NCBI GenBank assembly: GCA_016213775.1
Contig: JACQZR010000252.1
Span: 51,668 to 115,667 of the forward strand
DNA from: Acidobacteriota bacterium
GTDB taxonomy: Bacteria; Acidobacteriota; Terriglobia; Bryobacterales; Bryobacteraceae
Reading direction: 5' to 3'
DNA length: 64,000 nt
The position numbers and the translations under genes were made by a program. The notes under the pieces were generated by a model, which saw only the letters and a program-made list of their open reading frames with translations, did not search any database and was not told where the DNA came from. Below are positions 26,701-34,592 of this stretch, piece after piece. Positions within the stretch are counted from its first letter, which is position 1, and every line of letters starts with the position of its first letter.

Positions 26701-27171
26701 TGGAGAGAGCCTCGCCAGGACCGTGAAGACGCGCGCGCCACCTAACGGCAACTCCGAAACCTGCTTCGCGTCGACGCTCGCGCCAACGATTGTTGACTCG
26801 GTTTGCAGCACAGGAACCTGGGCTGCGATCTCGATACTGGTGCTCACTTCGCCGACCTCGAGGCGGAAGTCGACGCCGGTGCGGTCGCCGGCCGTCAGCA
26901 GAATGCCGCGGCGCAACGCCTTCTTAAAGCCGGCAGCTTGCACTTCGATGTCATAGGTCCCGGGCCGCAGCGCCGGACGGACATACTCACCGCCCGCGGC
27001 GGTGGTCATCTCGTAGTGAAGACCGGTGGCCGTGTCCGTGATAGCAACTTTAGCCGACGGGATGCCGGCGCCGCTAGGATCACTGATGGTGCCGACCAAG
27101 GTAGCCAGGTCGCGTTGCGCGTAAGCGCATACAGCGAAGGCGATCAATAGAAGAGTCGAACGAAGTCTCAT
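23746..27171 (-). CDS. Oar-like TonB-dependent receptor with carboxypeptidase-regulatory domain
   Basis: ATG at 27171 starts a signal peptide (MRLRSTLLLIAFAVCAYAQ), so I prefer it over the in-frame upstream TTG-type start at 27273, which would run through the promoter. The 1141-residue protein has a CarboxypepD_reg domain (LVGTISDPSGAGIPSAKVAI, about 23-105), a plug (VSELPLGGARVFTVLARLSP, NNFLLNGVDNNVNVIDFLNQ, YNAEYGRGAGGVVNVTIKGG) and a large beta-barrel ending FALRFMF with C-terminal Phe. It is an outer-membrane uptake or adhesion protein heading a six-gene operon. Upstream control elements are at 27211-27274. Confidence 0.92.
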   Translation of the reverse strand: MRLRSTLLLIAFAVCAYAQRDLATLVGTISDPSGAGIPSAKVAITDTATGLHYEMTTAAGGEYVRPALRPGTYDIEVQAAGFKKALRRGILLTAGDRTGVDFRLEVGEVSTSIEIAAQVPVLQTESTIVGASVDAKQVSELPLGGARVFTVLARLSPGVVPNEPGARDAVGGGFSANGVRSNGQNNFLLNGVDNNVNVIDFLNQTAFVVGPSVEAIGEMRVMTNGYNAEYGRGAGGVVNVTIKGGTNQLHGSLFEYLQNDKTNARRWENRAKRPVRQNQFGAAVGGPVIKNRTFWFADFQGTRVRSTGGSVNGLGTSAFFTVPTPLMKNGDFSELTGTNRSVTNSLGVSALEGTIYDPLTQATGRYANGTSGLIRIPFAGNRIPTSRFDPVSKKIIDLFPTPNTAVPAGFPQNNYFTTTSGSQDVNQADLRIDHRISDKDSIFGSISWSNLDQINGQPLPGALDATYFASNTAQTLARNAMLSYTRVWSPTFITETRIAFTRMVTSRTQALPDVDQFAAFGIGGFNPTGPLNGGLPSTTIDRYSGFGASDWLPSLEYNNVWDFIQNVAIQKGGHSIKFGGEFRPIQFPFFQFPSPHGNWTYNRTETSFPNGDGGLSNLTGDGYASFLVGRVSRGQMSTTNFISSTRQAWAFFAQDDWKVNSRLTVNYGVRYELFSPIGERFGRQSNYDHDRLTLFIPKGKDQDAALPPNFATQFPQVKVSRGEVGQYLVPWDKTSIGPRIGFAYSLTPKTVVRAGYGIFYGGEENQGGNPNRGEAAPFNVTVNLDRRPGIGVFDANDFFNGTRNGFPSNIFTLPAPISFRSVAQNFRNPLVHKWNVSVQREFAGGNAFELAYVGNHQAHQLHFSDPNASANDPRPNIDGNARRPYPNIGGVNLTSTFGFGNYAGLTAKWERRFSNGLQYLASYTWGHALATSGTTLSGSRGNGVKDPYNWSANYATAGWDIRHNFVASFLYDLPIGQGKALNLGSRAANFVLGDWQLNGILTLRTGNPFTLQTNNCVGSFSNCTPDLVSGRNPQAEPSGGRTPTQWFDTSGVTRPAPGTNGNLGLQSNHDPGMSFMDLSLFKGFRLTERYRLQFRAEAFNLTNTPQFGQPNNREGDPAFGRITGTQAGTERKMQFALRFMF

Positions 27172-27210
27172 CCCCAAACCCCCATATTCCAGTTCAACAA
27201 GGCGGCGCGC

Positions 27211-27222
27211 GTAAACGCTTTC
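27211..27222. promoter_or_regulatory. LacI-type operator-like site GTAAACGCTTTC
   Basis: GTAAACGCTTTC matches the general shape of LacI/GalR operators (central CG flanked by A-run and T-run; 4 of 6 symmetric pairs). It lies about 15-30 nt downstream of the predicted transcription start of the minus-strand receptor operon, where a repressor would block transcription. A near copy, GTAACGCTTT, is at 37349-37358 upstream of the other TonB receptor. Assignment is tentative. Confidence 0.35.
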
Positions 27223-27244
27223 ATTCACGCCGCGAGTTTGTGCT

Positions 27245-27273
27245 AGAATAACAAACACTTGATTCTCGGTCAA
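27245..27273 (-). promoter_or_regulatory. Sigma70-type promoter for receptor operon with overlapping dyad
   Basis: On the minus strand TTGACC (27273-27268) and TATTCT (27250-27245) are separated by exactly 17 nt, a good -35/-10 pair for the receptor gene starting at 27171. The inverted repeat CTTGA-N7-TCAAG at 27258-27274 overlaps the -35 and could be a regulator site serving both divergent genes. Transcription would start near 27238. Confidence 0.5.
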
Positions 27274-27288
27274 GCGTTTTCCTGCAAA

Positions 27289-28989
27289 ATGATTTCCGTC
27301 TCCAGGCTTCGCGCCGCTTGGCTACTGCTTTGCCTCACCGCTCCCATTGCGCTATCGGAACAGGCCATTTTGTTCGAAGACGTCGCGCAAGAACTCGGGA
27401 TCACGGCGCGGAACACGTTTGGCGGGCTGGAGCGCAAGGACTACATACTCGAGACTACGGGCAACGGCGTTGCCATTTTCGACTTCGATAACGACGGCCA
27501 GCAGGACGTGCTGCTCTTGAATGGTACGACGATCGAGGACGGCTCCGCCAGGACGCCGCGCCTTCCGTCGCTCTATCGCAACCAGGGAAGCGGCAAGTTC
27601 GTTGATATCACCAAAGACTCAGGCCTTGGTGAGGAGGGTTGGGCTCAAGCCGTATGTGCAGGTGACTACGACAACGATGGGTTCACCGATCTTCTGATCA
27701 CCTACTACGGCCACAATCGCCTCTATCGCAACACCGGGGGCCAGCGGCCGGTCTTCGCGGATGTGACCGCGAAGGCAAGGATGCCGCTGACAGGGACGCG
27801 GTTTGGATCGGGATGTACGTTTTTCGACTACAATCGCGATGGACGGCTCGATCTGTTCGTCGCCAACTATGTGAATCTCGATCTCAAGACGACACCCAAG
27901 CCCGGCCAGGGCGACTATTGCGTATGGAAAGAGATTCCGGTGATGTGCGGCCCGCGCGGGCTTCCGCTGGCGAAGAACAGTCTCTACCGGCAGGAGCCGA
28001 ATGGCGCGTTCACCGATGTCTCCGGACCGGCAGGTATTCTTACGCCAGGAGGCCGGTACGCGCTACAAGCTGTTGCCGCTGATTTCGACGGCGACGGCTG
28101 GCCCGACATCTACGTCGCTTGTGACATGACGCCCAGTCTGCTCTTCCGCAATCGCCGCAACGGCACGTTCGATGAGCGAGGCGTAGAGGCAGGCGTGTCC
28201 TACAACGCCCACGGGCGCTTACAGGCGGGGATGGGTGTCGCCATTGCCGATTTCAACAACGACGGCCGGCTCGACATCGCCAAGACCAACTTCAGCGGCG
28301 ATCTGACGTCGCTCTACCTGAACGAAGACGGGAAGTTCTTTTCCGACGTGTCCGCCGAAGCGGGTCTTGGCGTTCGTCAACTGCTCGGCTGGGGCGTTGC
28401 TTTCGCCGACTTCGACGACGACGGCTGGCGCGATCTGCTCACCGTCAATGGCCACGTATACCCGGAAGTGGATCGCGCCCCGATCGGCGAGCGGTACCGC
28501 CAGTTGACGCTGCTGTTCCACAATACCGGCAAAGGTAAGTTCGAGGATTGGACGGCGCGAGGAGGCCCGGCGCTGGCGACTGCGCGTCCTGCTCGCGGGC
28601 TCGCCGTGGGCGACCTCGACGGCGATGGCCGGCCGGAAGCACTCATCCTCAACATGAACGATGCGCCATCCGTGCTGAAGAACACGAAGCCGGGCGGGCG
28701 CTTCCTCAACATTGCGTTGCGCGGCGCTCGCGGCAATCTTTCGGCCATCGGCGCGCGCGTCACGGTGCATGCCGGATCGCGGACATGGATGGATGAAGTG
28801 CAGAGCGGATCGAGCTTCTACTCCCAAAACAGCTTTGTTCTGCACTTCGGTTTGGGCGACGCCGGCAAAGTCGACCGCGTTACGGTAAGATGGCCGAACG
28901 GAACGGAGCAGGCGTGGAGCGGATTGCCGGTAAACTCGCTGTGCCGCCTGCAGGAAGGACAGGCTGATGCGGGTTGCCGTGCGTACTGA
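27289..28989 (+). CDS. CRTAC1-like FG-GAP/ASPIC-UnbV secreted protein
   Basis: ATG at 27289 gives a signal peptide (SRLRAAWLLLCLTAPIALSE). The 566-residue protein opens FEDVAQELGITARNTFGG, then carries FG-GAP repeats with DxDxDG loops (FDFDNDGQQDVLL, DYDNDGFTDLLIT, DYNRDGRLDLFVA, DFDGDGWPDIYVA, DFDDDGWRDLLTV). It ends with an ASPIC/UnbV domain (LSAIGARVTVHAGSRTWMDE, FGLGDAGKVDRVTVRWPNGT). It is predicted to be a secreted Ca-binding propeller. It is transcribed divergently from the TonB-receptor operon, whose third gene has the same architecture, so both sides likely serve one surface system. Confidence 0.9.
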   Translation: MISVSRLRAAWLLLCLTAPIALSEQAILFEDVAQELGITARNTFGGLERKDYILETTGNGVAIFDFDNDGQQDVLLLNGTTIEDGSARTPRLPSLYRNQGSGKFVDITKDSGLGEEGWAQAVCAGDYDNDGFTDLLITYYGHNRLYRNTGGQRPVFADVTAKARMPLTGTRFGSGCTFFDYNRDGRLDLFVANYVNLDLKTTPKPGQGDYCVWKEIPVMCGPRGLPLAKNSLYRQEPNGAFTDVSGPAGILTPGGRYALQAVAADFDGDGWPDIYVACDMTPSLLFRNRRNGTFDERGVEAGVSYNAHGRLQAGMGVAIADFNNDGRLDIAKTNFSGDLTSLYLNEDGKFFSDVSAEAGLGVRQLLGWGVAFADFDDDGWRDLLTVNGHVYPEVDRAPIGERYRQLTLLFHNTGKGKFEDWTARGGPALATARPARGLAVGDLDGDGRPEALILNMNDAPSVLKNTKPGGRFLNIALRGARGNLSAIGARVTVHAGSRTWMDEVQSGSSFYSQNSFVLHFGLGDAGKVDRVTVRWPNGTEQAWSGLPVNSLCRLQEGQADAGCRAY

Positions 28990-29830
28990 TGCCTGGCTGC
29001 TCCTGCTGGCCGCTTCCACCGCGCTTGCGCAGCCAATCAGGAAGCCACCCGAGTTCGAGGATCCGGCCGCCTTTCGATCGACCGCGCCGGCCGCGGGCGA
29101 CGGCTCATCGCACATCAGCGCGAGGGGCGAGCGAATATCGCAGAATCTCCTCCGATTCCTCGCCGCCTACGATACACCGGGCACAGACAAAGCCGAATAC
29201 GCACTTTTCCAGCAGGGCTACAAACTACTACGGCAGGGCCTCGCGGCCGCGGCCGTGGCGTCCTTTCGTGAAGCGGCAAAGCGTCATCCGCAATCGGAGC
29301 CGGTGGTTGCAGGGCTCAGCGTCGCGCTGTACCTGATCGGCGAACTAGACGAAAGCGCTTCTGCGCTTGTTCGCATTGCGGAACTCTACCCCCGTAGCGG
29401 GCGGCTGGTGCCGCTGCTCGGCGAGACTGCGGACGCGTCCAGCCGCTATCGCCCGCTCATGGAGCAGCGCCTGCGGGATTTCGTCCGTGCGGACGCGAAA
29501 AGCGCCGCGGCCCGCTATTATCTGGCGCAACTGCTGGCGAGCGAGCAGCCGCAGCCGCCCGCCGAGGCGGCCACGCTGTGGACAGAGGCGGCTGCGCTGG
29601 ATCCTCGGGATGTCCGGCCGTGCCTCTCGATGGCCCGTCTGGAGGAAAACCGTGACCGCGTCGAAGCCGCGATCGCCTGGCTCAACCGCGCACTCGAACG
29701 CGATCCGTTACTCCCGGATGCGCATTACCGCCTGTCCCGCCTCTATTTCCGTGTTGGGAAAAAGGAGTTGGGCAACCGGCATCTGGAGCGGTTCCGGATG
29801 CTGCGCGGATCCCAGACGGCGAAACAATGA
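28967..29830 (+). CDS. TPR-repeat secreted protein (287 aa)
   Basis: ATG at 28967 overlaps the CRTAC1-like gene by 23 nt and has GGAAGGA upstream, so the two are coupled. A signal peptide (TDAWLLLLAASTALAQP) is followed by a linker and TPR-type helices (LLRQGLAAAAVASFREAAKR, AIAWLNRALERDPLLPDAHY). It is the counterpart of the TPR protein in the divergent operon. Its stop is 4 nt from the stop of the convergent dehydratase gene. Confidence 0.82.
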   Translation: MRVAVRTDAWLLLLAASTALAQPIRKPPEFEDPAAFRSTAPAAGDGSSHISARGERISQNLLRFLAAYDTPGTDKAEYALFQQGYKLLRQGLAAAAVASFREAAKRHPQSEPVVAGLSVALYLIGELDESASALVRIAELYPRSGRLVPLLGETADASSRYRPLMEQRLRDFVRADAKSAAARYYLAQLLASEQPQPPAEAATLWTEAAALDPRDVRPCLSMARLEENRDRVEAAIAWLNRALERDPLLPDAHYRLSRLYFRVGKKELGNRHLERFRMLRGSQTAKQ

Positions 29831-29834
29831 GCAC

Positions 29835-31172
29835 TCAGATTGACCCCACCGAGCCATCCTCGTGAAACACTGTTGGAAACGGGCGCGTGCCCTGAAACGG
29901 GTACTTCTTCAGCACCGCCTCGCTCATGTTGATGCCAAGGCCCGGGCGGGTTGGAAGCGAATAGCGGCCTTCCACCATCCGCATCGCCGGGAAGCCCATC
30001 AGGTCTTCCCAGACTTTGCCCCGGTCGCCCGCGTCAACAAACCCGCAGATCTCCTGCGCGAGGAAATTGGGCCCGGCCGCATCGACATGGAGGCTGGCTA
30101 TTCCGCCGATGGGACCCTCACAAGCGTGCGGCGCCATGCGAATTCCTGATGCTTCAGCGGCGGCCGATACCTTCCACAATGCCGTTACACCGCCGACATG
30201 AGCGATGTCCGGTTGCAGGATGTCGACGACGCCCAGGTCGATCACGTCCGCGCACCCGTAGGCTGCAATCAGGCGCTCGCCGGTGGCGATGGGAGTGGTG
30301 GCATACCTGGCCGCGCGAGCCATCGCGCGCACATTCTCCGGAGGACAGATCTCTTCGGCAAAGAGCAGGTGCAGAGGCTCGATTTCGCGCAGAATGATCG
30401 CCGCCACCGTGGGGCTGGGGCGCGCATGGAAGTCGACCGCGAAATCGAGGTCGGCACCCAAGCCCTCGCGCAGCATCTCCATGTGCTTTACGGCGCGCTT
30501 GATTTTCGCGCCGGTCTCCACCCACTCCAGCAGATCCGGAAGCTGGAATTTGAGCGCTGTTACCCCGGCGGCCCTGGTCTTGTCGCGCAACTCGCGAGCT
30601 TCACTCAAAGTCCAGGCCGAGGCGTGATAATAGCCGCGCACTCCGCGTGGATCCACGGGACCGCCCAGCAGCTCGTACACCGGCATGTTCAGCACTTTGC
30701 CTCGAATATCCCAGAGCGCCTGGTCGATGCCTGAGATAGCCGAGCCGAGCACCGGACCGCCGCGATAGAAACTGCCGACGTACATGAGCTGATACAGGTG
30801 CTCTACCTGCATCGGGTCGCTGCCGATGATGAGGTCCTTCAGGTCCATCACGCAGGCCATGGCGGCCGCGGCTTTGCCCTCGAGCGTGGCCTCACCCCAC
30901 CCAACAACACCTTGATTGGTTTCGACCTTCACGAAGACGTAAGGCCGGTCAACCGGCGCGACCCGTTCGTCCAGGGTGACGCCAAAGACCTGCATGTTCG
31001 TAATGCGGAGCTTCGAACCAACATCGCGGAATGCCTCTCCTCCGGGAGGCTTTGTCTTCGATAGCTGTATCTGCGGTGCGCAACCGCAATCGTTGAGAAG
31101 CCGGCGTGCGGAGCCTCCGCCATTGAGAGCGCCTGCCGCCGCGAAACCTCCCAACAGATGACGCCGCTTCAT
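29835..31172 (-). CDS. Enolase-superfamily sugar-acid dehydratase (galactonate dehydratase-like)
   Basis: The 445-residue protein has an N-terminal hydrophobic leader (MKRRHLLGGFAAAGALNGGG, with a KRR motif suggesting Tat export) and a mandelate racemase/D-galactonate dehydratase body. Visible active-site sections are DFAVDFHARP (Asp and His), LFAEEICPPE (Glu), TPIATGERLI (Glu) and RMAPHACEGPIGGIA (His), consistent with three metal ligands and the acid/base His. It would dehydrate an aldonic or similar sugar acid; the substrate is not fixed. Its ATG overlaps the stop of the second enolase-superfamily gene (ATGA). Confidence 0.88.
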   Translation of the reverse strand: MKRRHLLGGFAAAGALNGGGSARRLLNDCGCAPQIQLSKTKPPGGEAFRDVGSKLRITNMQVFGVTLDERVAPVDRPYVFVKVETNQGVVGWGEATLEGKAAAAMACVMDLKDLIIGSDPMQVEHLYQLMYVGSFYRGGPVLGSAISGIDQALWDIRGKVLNMPVYELLGGPVDPRGVRGYYHASAWTLSEARELRDKTRAAGVTALKFQLPDLLEWVETGAKIKRAVKHMEMLREGLGADLDFAVDFHARPSPTVAAIILREIEPLHLLFAEEICPPENVRAMARAARYATTPIATGERLIAAYGCADVIDLGVVDILQPDIAHVGGVTALWKVSAAAEASGIRMAPHACEGPIGGIASLHVDAAGPNFLAQEICGFVDAGDRGKVWEDLMGFPAMRMVEGRYSLPTRPGLGINMSEAVLKKYPFQGTRPFPTVFHEDGSVGSI

Positions 31173-32296
31173 ATCCGCTCCTCGCTGTGGGCGTCGAGCG
31201 CTTTGACGTTCACCTCGAAGCCCAACCCGGGCCGGTTGAGCAGAGCGGCGAAGCCTTTGTCCGCCACCTCTCTGTTGCCCGACGTGAGTTCGGCGCGCAT
31301 TGCCGCATCACGATCCGCGGCAGGAACCGGCACATCTTGAAGGAACGAGTTTGGCAAAGCGGCGGAGAGATGTATGCCGGCCATCGTACCGATCGGGCCG
31401 CCGTCATGGTAGGGAGCGACCGCAACGTAGTGCGTCTCTGCGATGGCCGCGATGCGTTTGATCTTCATGAGGCTGTTCTGACCGAGTCCGGGCCGTACGA
31501 CATTGACGGATCCGAATCGCAACAGGTTCTGGAACTCGGCGATGTCATGGATGGAGCGTCCGAGCCCGATCGGCATCACGCTTTCGTCCACGATCTTCGC
31601 CAGAGCATCGGTAGTGAGCACCCGCGTCGGCTCGTCGAACCACATCAGGCGAGACTTTTCGAGCGCCATGGCCACGGTAGCGGCGTCACCGGGTGTAAGT
31701 CCCCCGGCGCCATCGAGCACCCACTCGGCCGCTGGTCCGCCTTTGGCCTGCATCGCGGAGACGCGCTGGCGCACGCGGTTCACATACTCCTGCAAGGGAA
31801 TCATCGAGTCGCGCAACAGCACCGGCATCGTGAAGGCGCCAAACCCTTGTCGCCGGGCCCGTTCGAGTGGCGCGGTGGTAGTGGCTTCATCGGATCCTTC
31901 GAGCCGCGCGAGCACTCGCACCTTGAATCGCGTTGGGCCGCCGAGGAATTGATAAATTGGCACGTTTCGGGAACGGCTCACCAGGTCGAGCATGGCATTG
32001 CTGACGGCCGCTTCCATCGCGGGGATCGCCGCCAGCCGCGCCCGCACGAATTCGAACTCATGTGCGCGGCGGCCGGATATCGCAGTGCGCGCTTCGGCGA
32101 TTTGAGCGGCGGTAACGTCAGCACCTTCGCCAAAGCCCGAGTGGCCGCCCTCCGATCGCAACTCCACCACCGTGTAGCGGCGACCGGAAACGGGTTCCTT
32201 CATGCGCCACGCACGGAACTGTACGATCGCTAGCGGATGACCGCCCGCCTGAGGAGGCGCAAACGCGGCGCCGGGCATGCTGATTCGGCGTCTCAT
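31169..32296 (-). CDS. Divergent enolase-superfamily protein, metal site altered
   Basis: The start at ATG 32296 overlaps the VOC gene stop as ATGA and gives 375 residues; the longer frame upstream is non-coding in character. The fold is that of the mandelate racemase group: TVVELRSEGGHSGFGEGADV, AVSNAMLDLVSRSRNVPIYQ, MWFDEPTRV and VAPYHDGGPIGTMAG. The usual catalytic lysine motif on the second barrel strand reads FTMPVLL, and the third metal-ligand Glu (normally GE) is replaced in IGLGRSIHD. It may therefore be inactive or catalyse a different step. It is coupled to the intact galactonate-dehydratase-like gene. Confidence 0.8.
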   Translation of the reverse strand: MRRRISMPGAAFAPPQAGGHPLAIVQFRAWRMKEPVSGRRYTVVELRSEGGHSGFGEGADVTAAQIAEARTAISGRRAHEFEFVRARLAAIPAMEAAVSNAMLDLVSRSRNVPIYQFLGGPTRFKVRVLARLEGSDEATTTAPLERARRQGFGAFTMPVLLRDSMIPLQEYVNRVRQRVSAMQAKGGPAAEWVLDGAGGLTPGDAATVAMALEKSRLMWFDEPTRVLTTDALAKIVDESVMPIGLGRSIHDIAEFQNLLRFGSVNVVRPGLGQNSLMKIKRIAAIAETHYVAVAPYHDGGPIGTMAGIHLSAALPNSFLQDVPVPAADRDAAMRAELTSGNREVADKGFAALLNRPGLGFEVNVKALDAHSEERI

Positions 32297-33195
32297 TTCA
32301 CGTAGGGATCGAGGTTTTCCGAACAGCAGGGCTTTTCCACCGGCTTGCGAAGCATCACCTCGGTCCGCGTGTTGTGTTTGTCGTAGAGTTGCAGCAGCCA
32401 GCGCCCGTCGCGGGCGATGTTCGGTTCGCGGCGAGGTGTATAGCCCCGCTGGACAACCGTTTTGTACAGGCCTTGAATGTCGGTGGTGCCGACACAGACG
32501 TGATGCCACACGCCCAGTTGCTGCGGGTTCGGCGTATCGCGAGACACCATGTACTCGATCCAGTTGTTGCCGTCCGGTACCATCATCGAGATCCAGTCGA
32601 TGCGGTCGTCCTGCGGACCGCCTTTCCACTGAAATCGAAACCCAAGGATGTCTTTGTAGAATTTGTCCTGCGCTTCAGGGCTTTTCACGTGAACACCCAC
32701 ATGCAGCATGTGATCGGAGATGCGCCGGCTGGAGACACCCTTGCCGAAGTGCTTTGAGTGCAGTGAGCCTTTGACATATTCCACGAACTCGACGTTGTGC
32801 CCTTCGGGATCTTTCACCAGGAAACTGAGGTTGCCGTCCGCATCCTTGGCCACTTTGGCGGGCACAGCCACCCCCTTCCCGGCCATGTAGTCGCGCAGTT
32901 TGCCGGCATCCTTTGTTTCAAAGCCGATCTGAATCATCTTGTCGTCAGATTCGTTCGCGAGCGTCTGCGTTACTTCGATGTACTGGCGGTCGTTCACCTT
33001 GAACACCGCGATGTCAGCGGCGTTGCCGGGACGGCGGTGTTTGAACACCTCGTCGTAGCCGAGCACACCCGAGTAGAACTTGCGCACTTCGTCGAGGTTG
33101 TCGGTCTTCACCACAAAGTTCGCGATGCCGACAATCGGCGGACGTTCGGCGGCAACAGCCGCCCAGAACGGTAACAGAACCAGTAGCAGTTTCAA
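32293..33195 (-). CDS. Secreted two-domain VOC (glyoxalase/dioxygenase) protein
   Basis: The 300-residue protein starts with TTG at 33195, preceded by AAGGAG and overlapping the DUF1501 stop. A signal peptide (MKLLLVLLPFWAAVAAERP) precedes two vicinal-oxygen-chelate domains: GIANFVVKTDNLDEVRKFYS to FLVKDPEGHNVEFVEYV (about 22-142), and DHMLHVGVHVKSPEAQDKFY to WLLQLYDKHNTRTEVM (about 160-280). Metal-binding His/Glu candidates are in HMLHVGVHV and GVWHHVCVG. The reaction is unknown. Tight linkage with two enolase-superfamily genes suggests sugar-acid processing in the periplasm. Confidence 0.85.
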   Translation of the reverse strand: MKLLLVLLPFWAAVAAERPPIVGIANFVVKTDNLDEVRKFYSGVLGYDEVFKHRRPGNAADIAVFKVNDRQYIEVTQTLANESDDKMIQIGFETKDAGKLRDYMAGKGVAVPAKVAKDADGNLSFLVKDPEGHNVEFVEYVKGSLHSKHFGKGVSSRRISDHMLHVGVHVKSPEAQDKFYKDILGFRFQWKGGPQDDRIDWISMMVPDGNNWIEYMVSRDTPNPQQLGVWHHVCVGTTDIQGLYKTVVQRGYTPRREPNIARDGRWLLQLYDKHNTRTEVMLRKPVEKPCCSENLDPYVK

Positions 33196-34583
33196 GCGAT
33201 GATCTCCTTCAGCACACGAGCCGGGTTCACGCCGATCAGCGTCTCCATGCGGCCGTCATAATCGTAAGTCAGTTTCCGTACGTCCACGCCCAACAGATGA
33301 AGAATGGTTGCATGCATATCGCTATGCGACACCGGGTTCTCGGCAGCCGCGTAGCCGATCTCGTCGGTGGCGCCGTAGATGGTGCCGCCCTTGATGCCGC
33401 CGCCCGCCATCCATACGGAGAATCCGCGCGGGTTGTGATCCCGCCCGTCGGCGCGCTCGGCGGTGGGCAGGCGTCCGAATTCACCGCCCCAGACAAGCAG
33501 CGTCGAATCGAGCAATCCCCGCTGCTTCAAATCCTTGATCAGTCCGGCAATGGGGATGTCGATCTTCCCAACGCTTTTGGTCAGGTTCTCGGCGAGTTTG
33601 GAGTGATGGTCCCAGCCTCCGCTGGTGATCTGCACGAAACGAACTCCGCTTTCCACCAGGCGCCGGGCGACGATGCAGCGCATGCCGAAGCCCTTCGTCT
33701 CGTCGCGGTCGAGTCCGTAGAGCTTCCTGGTAGACTCACTCTCGCCAGCGAGATCCACCGTCTGCAACGCCTCCACCTGCATGCGCGCCGCCATCTCGTA
33801 GTTGGCGATTCGCGTGTCGAGTTCGAGCAGTTCCGGATGCTTGTCGCGATGAAGACGGTTGAGCCCGTTCACCATGTCGATAATGCTGCGTTCCTCGGCC
33901 TGCGACATCGAGGCTGGACGTTTGAGGTCGGGGATCGGCACGCCTTGCACTTCCATCAGCGTTCCGGCATAGGTGGGCGGAAGCCAACCACCGGTCCAGG
34001 CGCGAGGTCCGATAAGCGCATCGCCATCGTGCAGCGCCATATAGCCGGGCATGTTCTGATTCTCAGATCCCAAACCATAAGTCACCCACGCGCCGATGGC
34101 AGGAAAGCCTGTAATGTTGCGCCCGCTCATGTAGTGGTACTGCGCCGTGTCGTGATCAATGCGATCGGTGACTCCGGAGCGGATGACGGCGAGTTCATCG
34201 ACGACAGTGGCCAGCCCCGGCAGCAGCTCAGAAACCTCGATGCCGCTCTGGCCGTGCCTGGCGAACCGGAACGGACTGGCCATGAGATTCGGCTTGGCGA
34301 CGTCCCGGCGCGAGACCACCTTGATCGGCGGCTGCTTGCCATCAAACTGGTTGAGTACGGGCTTGGGATCAAGCAAATCGACCTGGCTGGGACCGCCGGG
34401 CATAAACAGAAATATGACCGATTTGGCCTTGGCTGGGAAGTGAGGGCTGCGTGGAAGCAGATCGTGGACCTTGGCGCCCGAGGCCCGGGCCTCGCCGCGC
34501 AGCATCATACTCAACACCACACTGCCCCAGCCGCCCATGCTGCGGGCGAGCGCTTCACGCCTGGTTAAGAACTGCTTGTTCAT
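33192..34583 (-). CDS. DUF1501 Tat-exported protein
   Basis: The 463-residue protein begins with a Tat-like signal (LTRREALARSMGGWGSVVLS). It has the DUF1501 pattern: SVIFLFMPGGPSQVDLLDPK, RVARQ-like RFARHGQSGIEVSELLPGL, SGVRFVQITSGGWDHHSKLA, LLVWGGEFGRLPTAERADGR and DHNPRGFSVWMAGGGIKGGT. This family has an alkaline-phosphatase-like fold and is almost always paired with DUF1549/DUF1553 proteins, as here (9-nt gap). It acts in the periplasm; biochemical function is not established. Confidence 0.92.
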   Translation of the reverse strand: MNKQFLTRREALARSMGGWGSVVLSMMLRGEARASGAKVHDLLPRSPHFPAKAKSVIFLFMPGGPSQVDLLDPKPVLNQFDGKQPPIKVVSRRDVAKPNLMASPFRFARHGQSGIEVSELLPGLATVVDELAVIRSGVTDRIDHDTAQYHYMSGRNITGFPAIGAWVTYGLGSENQNMPGYMALHDGDALIGPRAWTGGWLPPTYAGTLMEVQGVPIPDLKRPASMSQAEERSIIDMVNGLNRLHRDKHPELLELDTRIANYEMAARMQVEALQTVDLAGESESTRKLYGLDRDETKGFGMRCIVARRLVESGVRFVQITSGGWDHHSKLAENLTKSVGKIDIPIAGLIKDLKQRGLLDSTLLVWGGEFGRLPTAERADGRDHNPRGFSVWMAGGGIKGGTIYGATDEIGYAAAENPVSHSDMHATILHLLGVDVRKLTYDYDGRMETLIGVNPARVLKEIIA

Positions 34584-34592
34584 CGTGCCCCC

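Noticed and set aside
32297..32629. 111-residue N-terminal extension of the second enolase-superfamily protein
   Set aside because: It is Arg/His-rich antisense-like sequence inside the VOC gene; ATG 32296 overlaps the VOC stop and begins at the domain.
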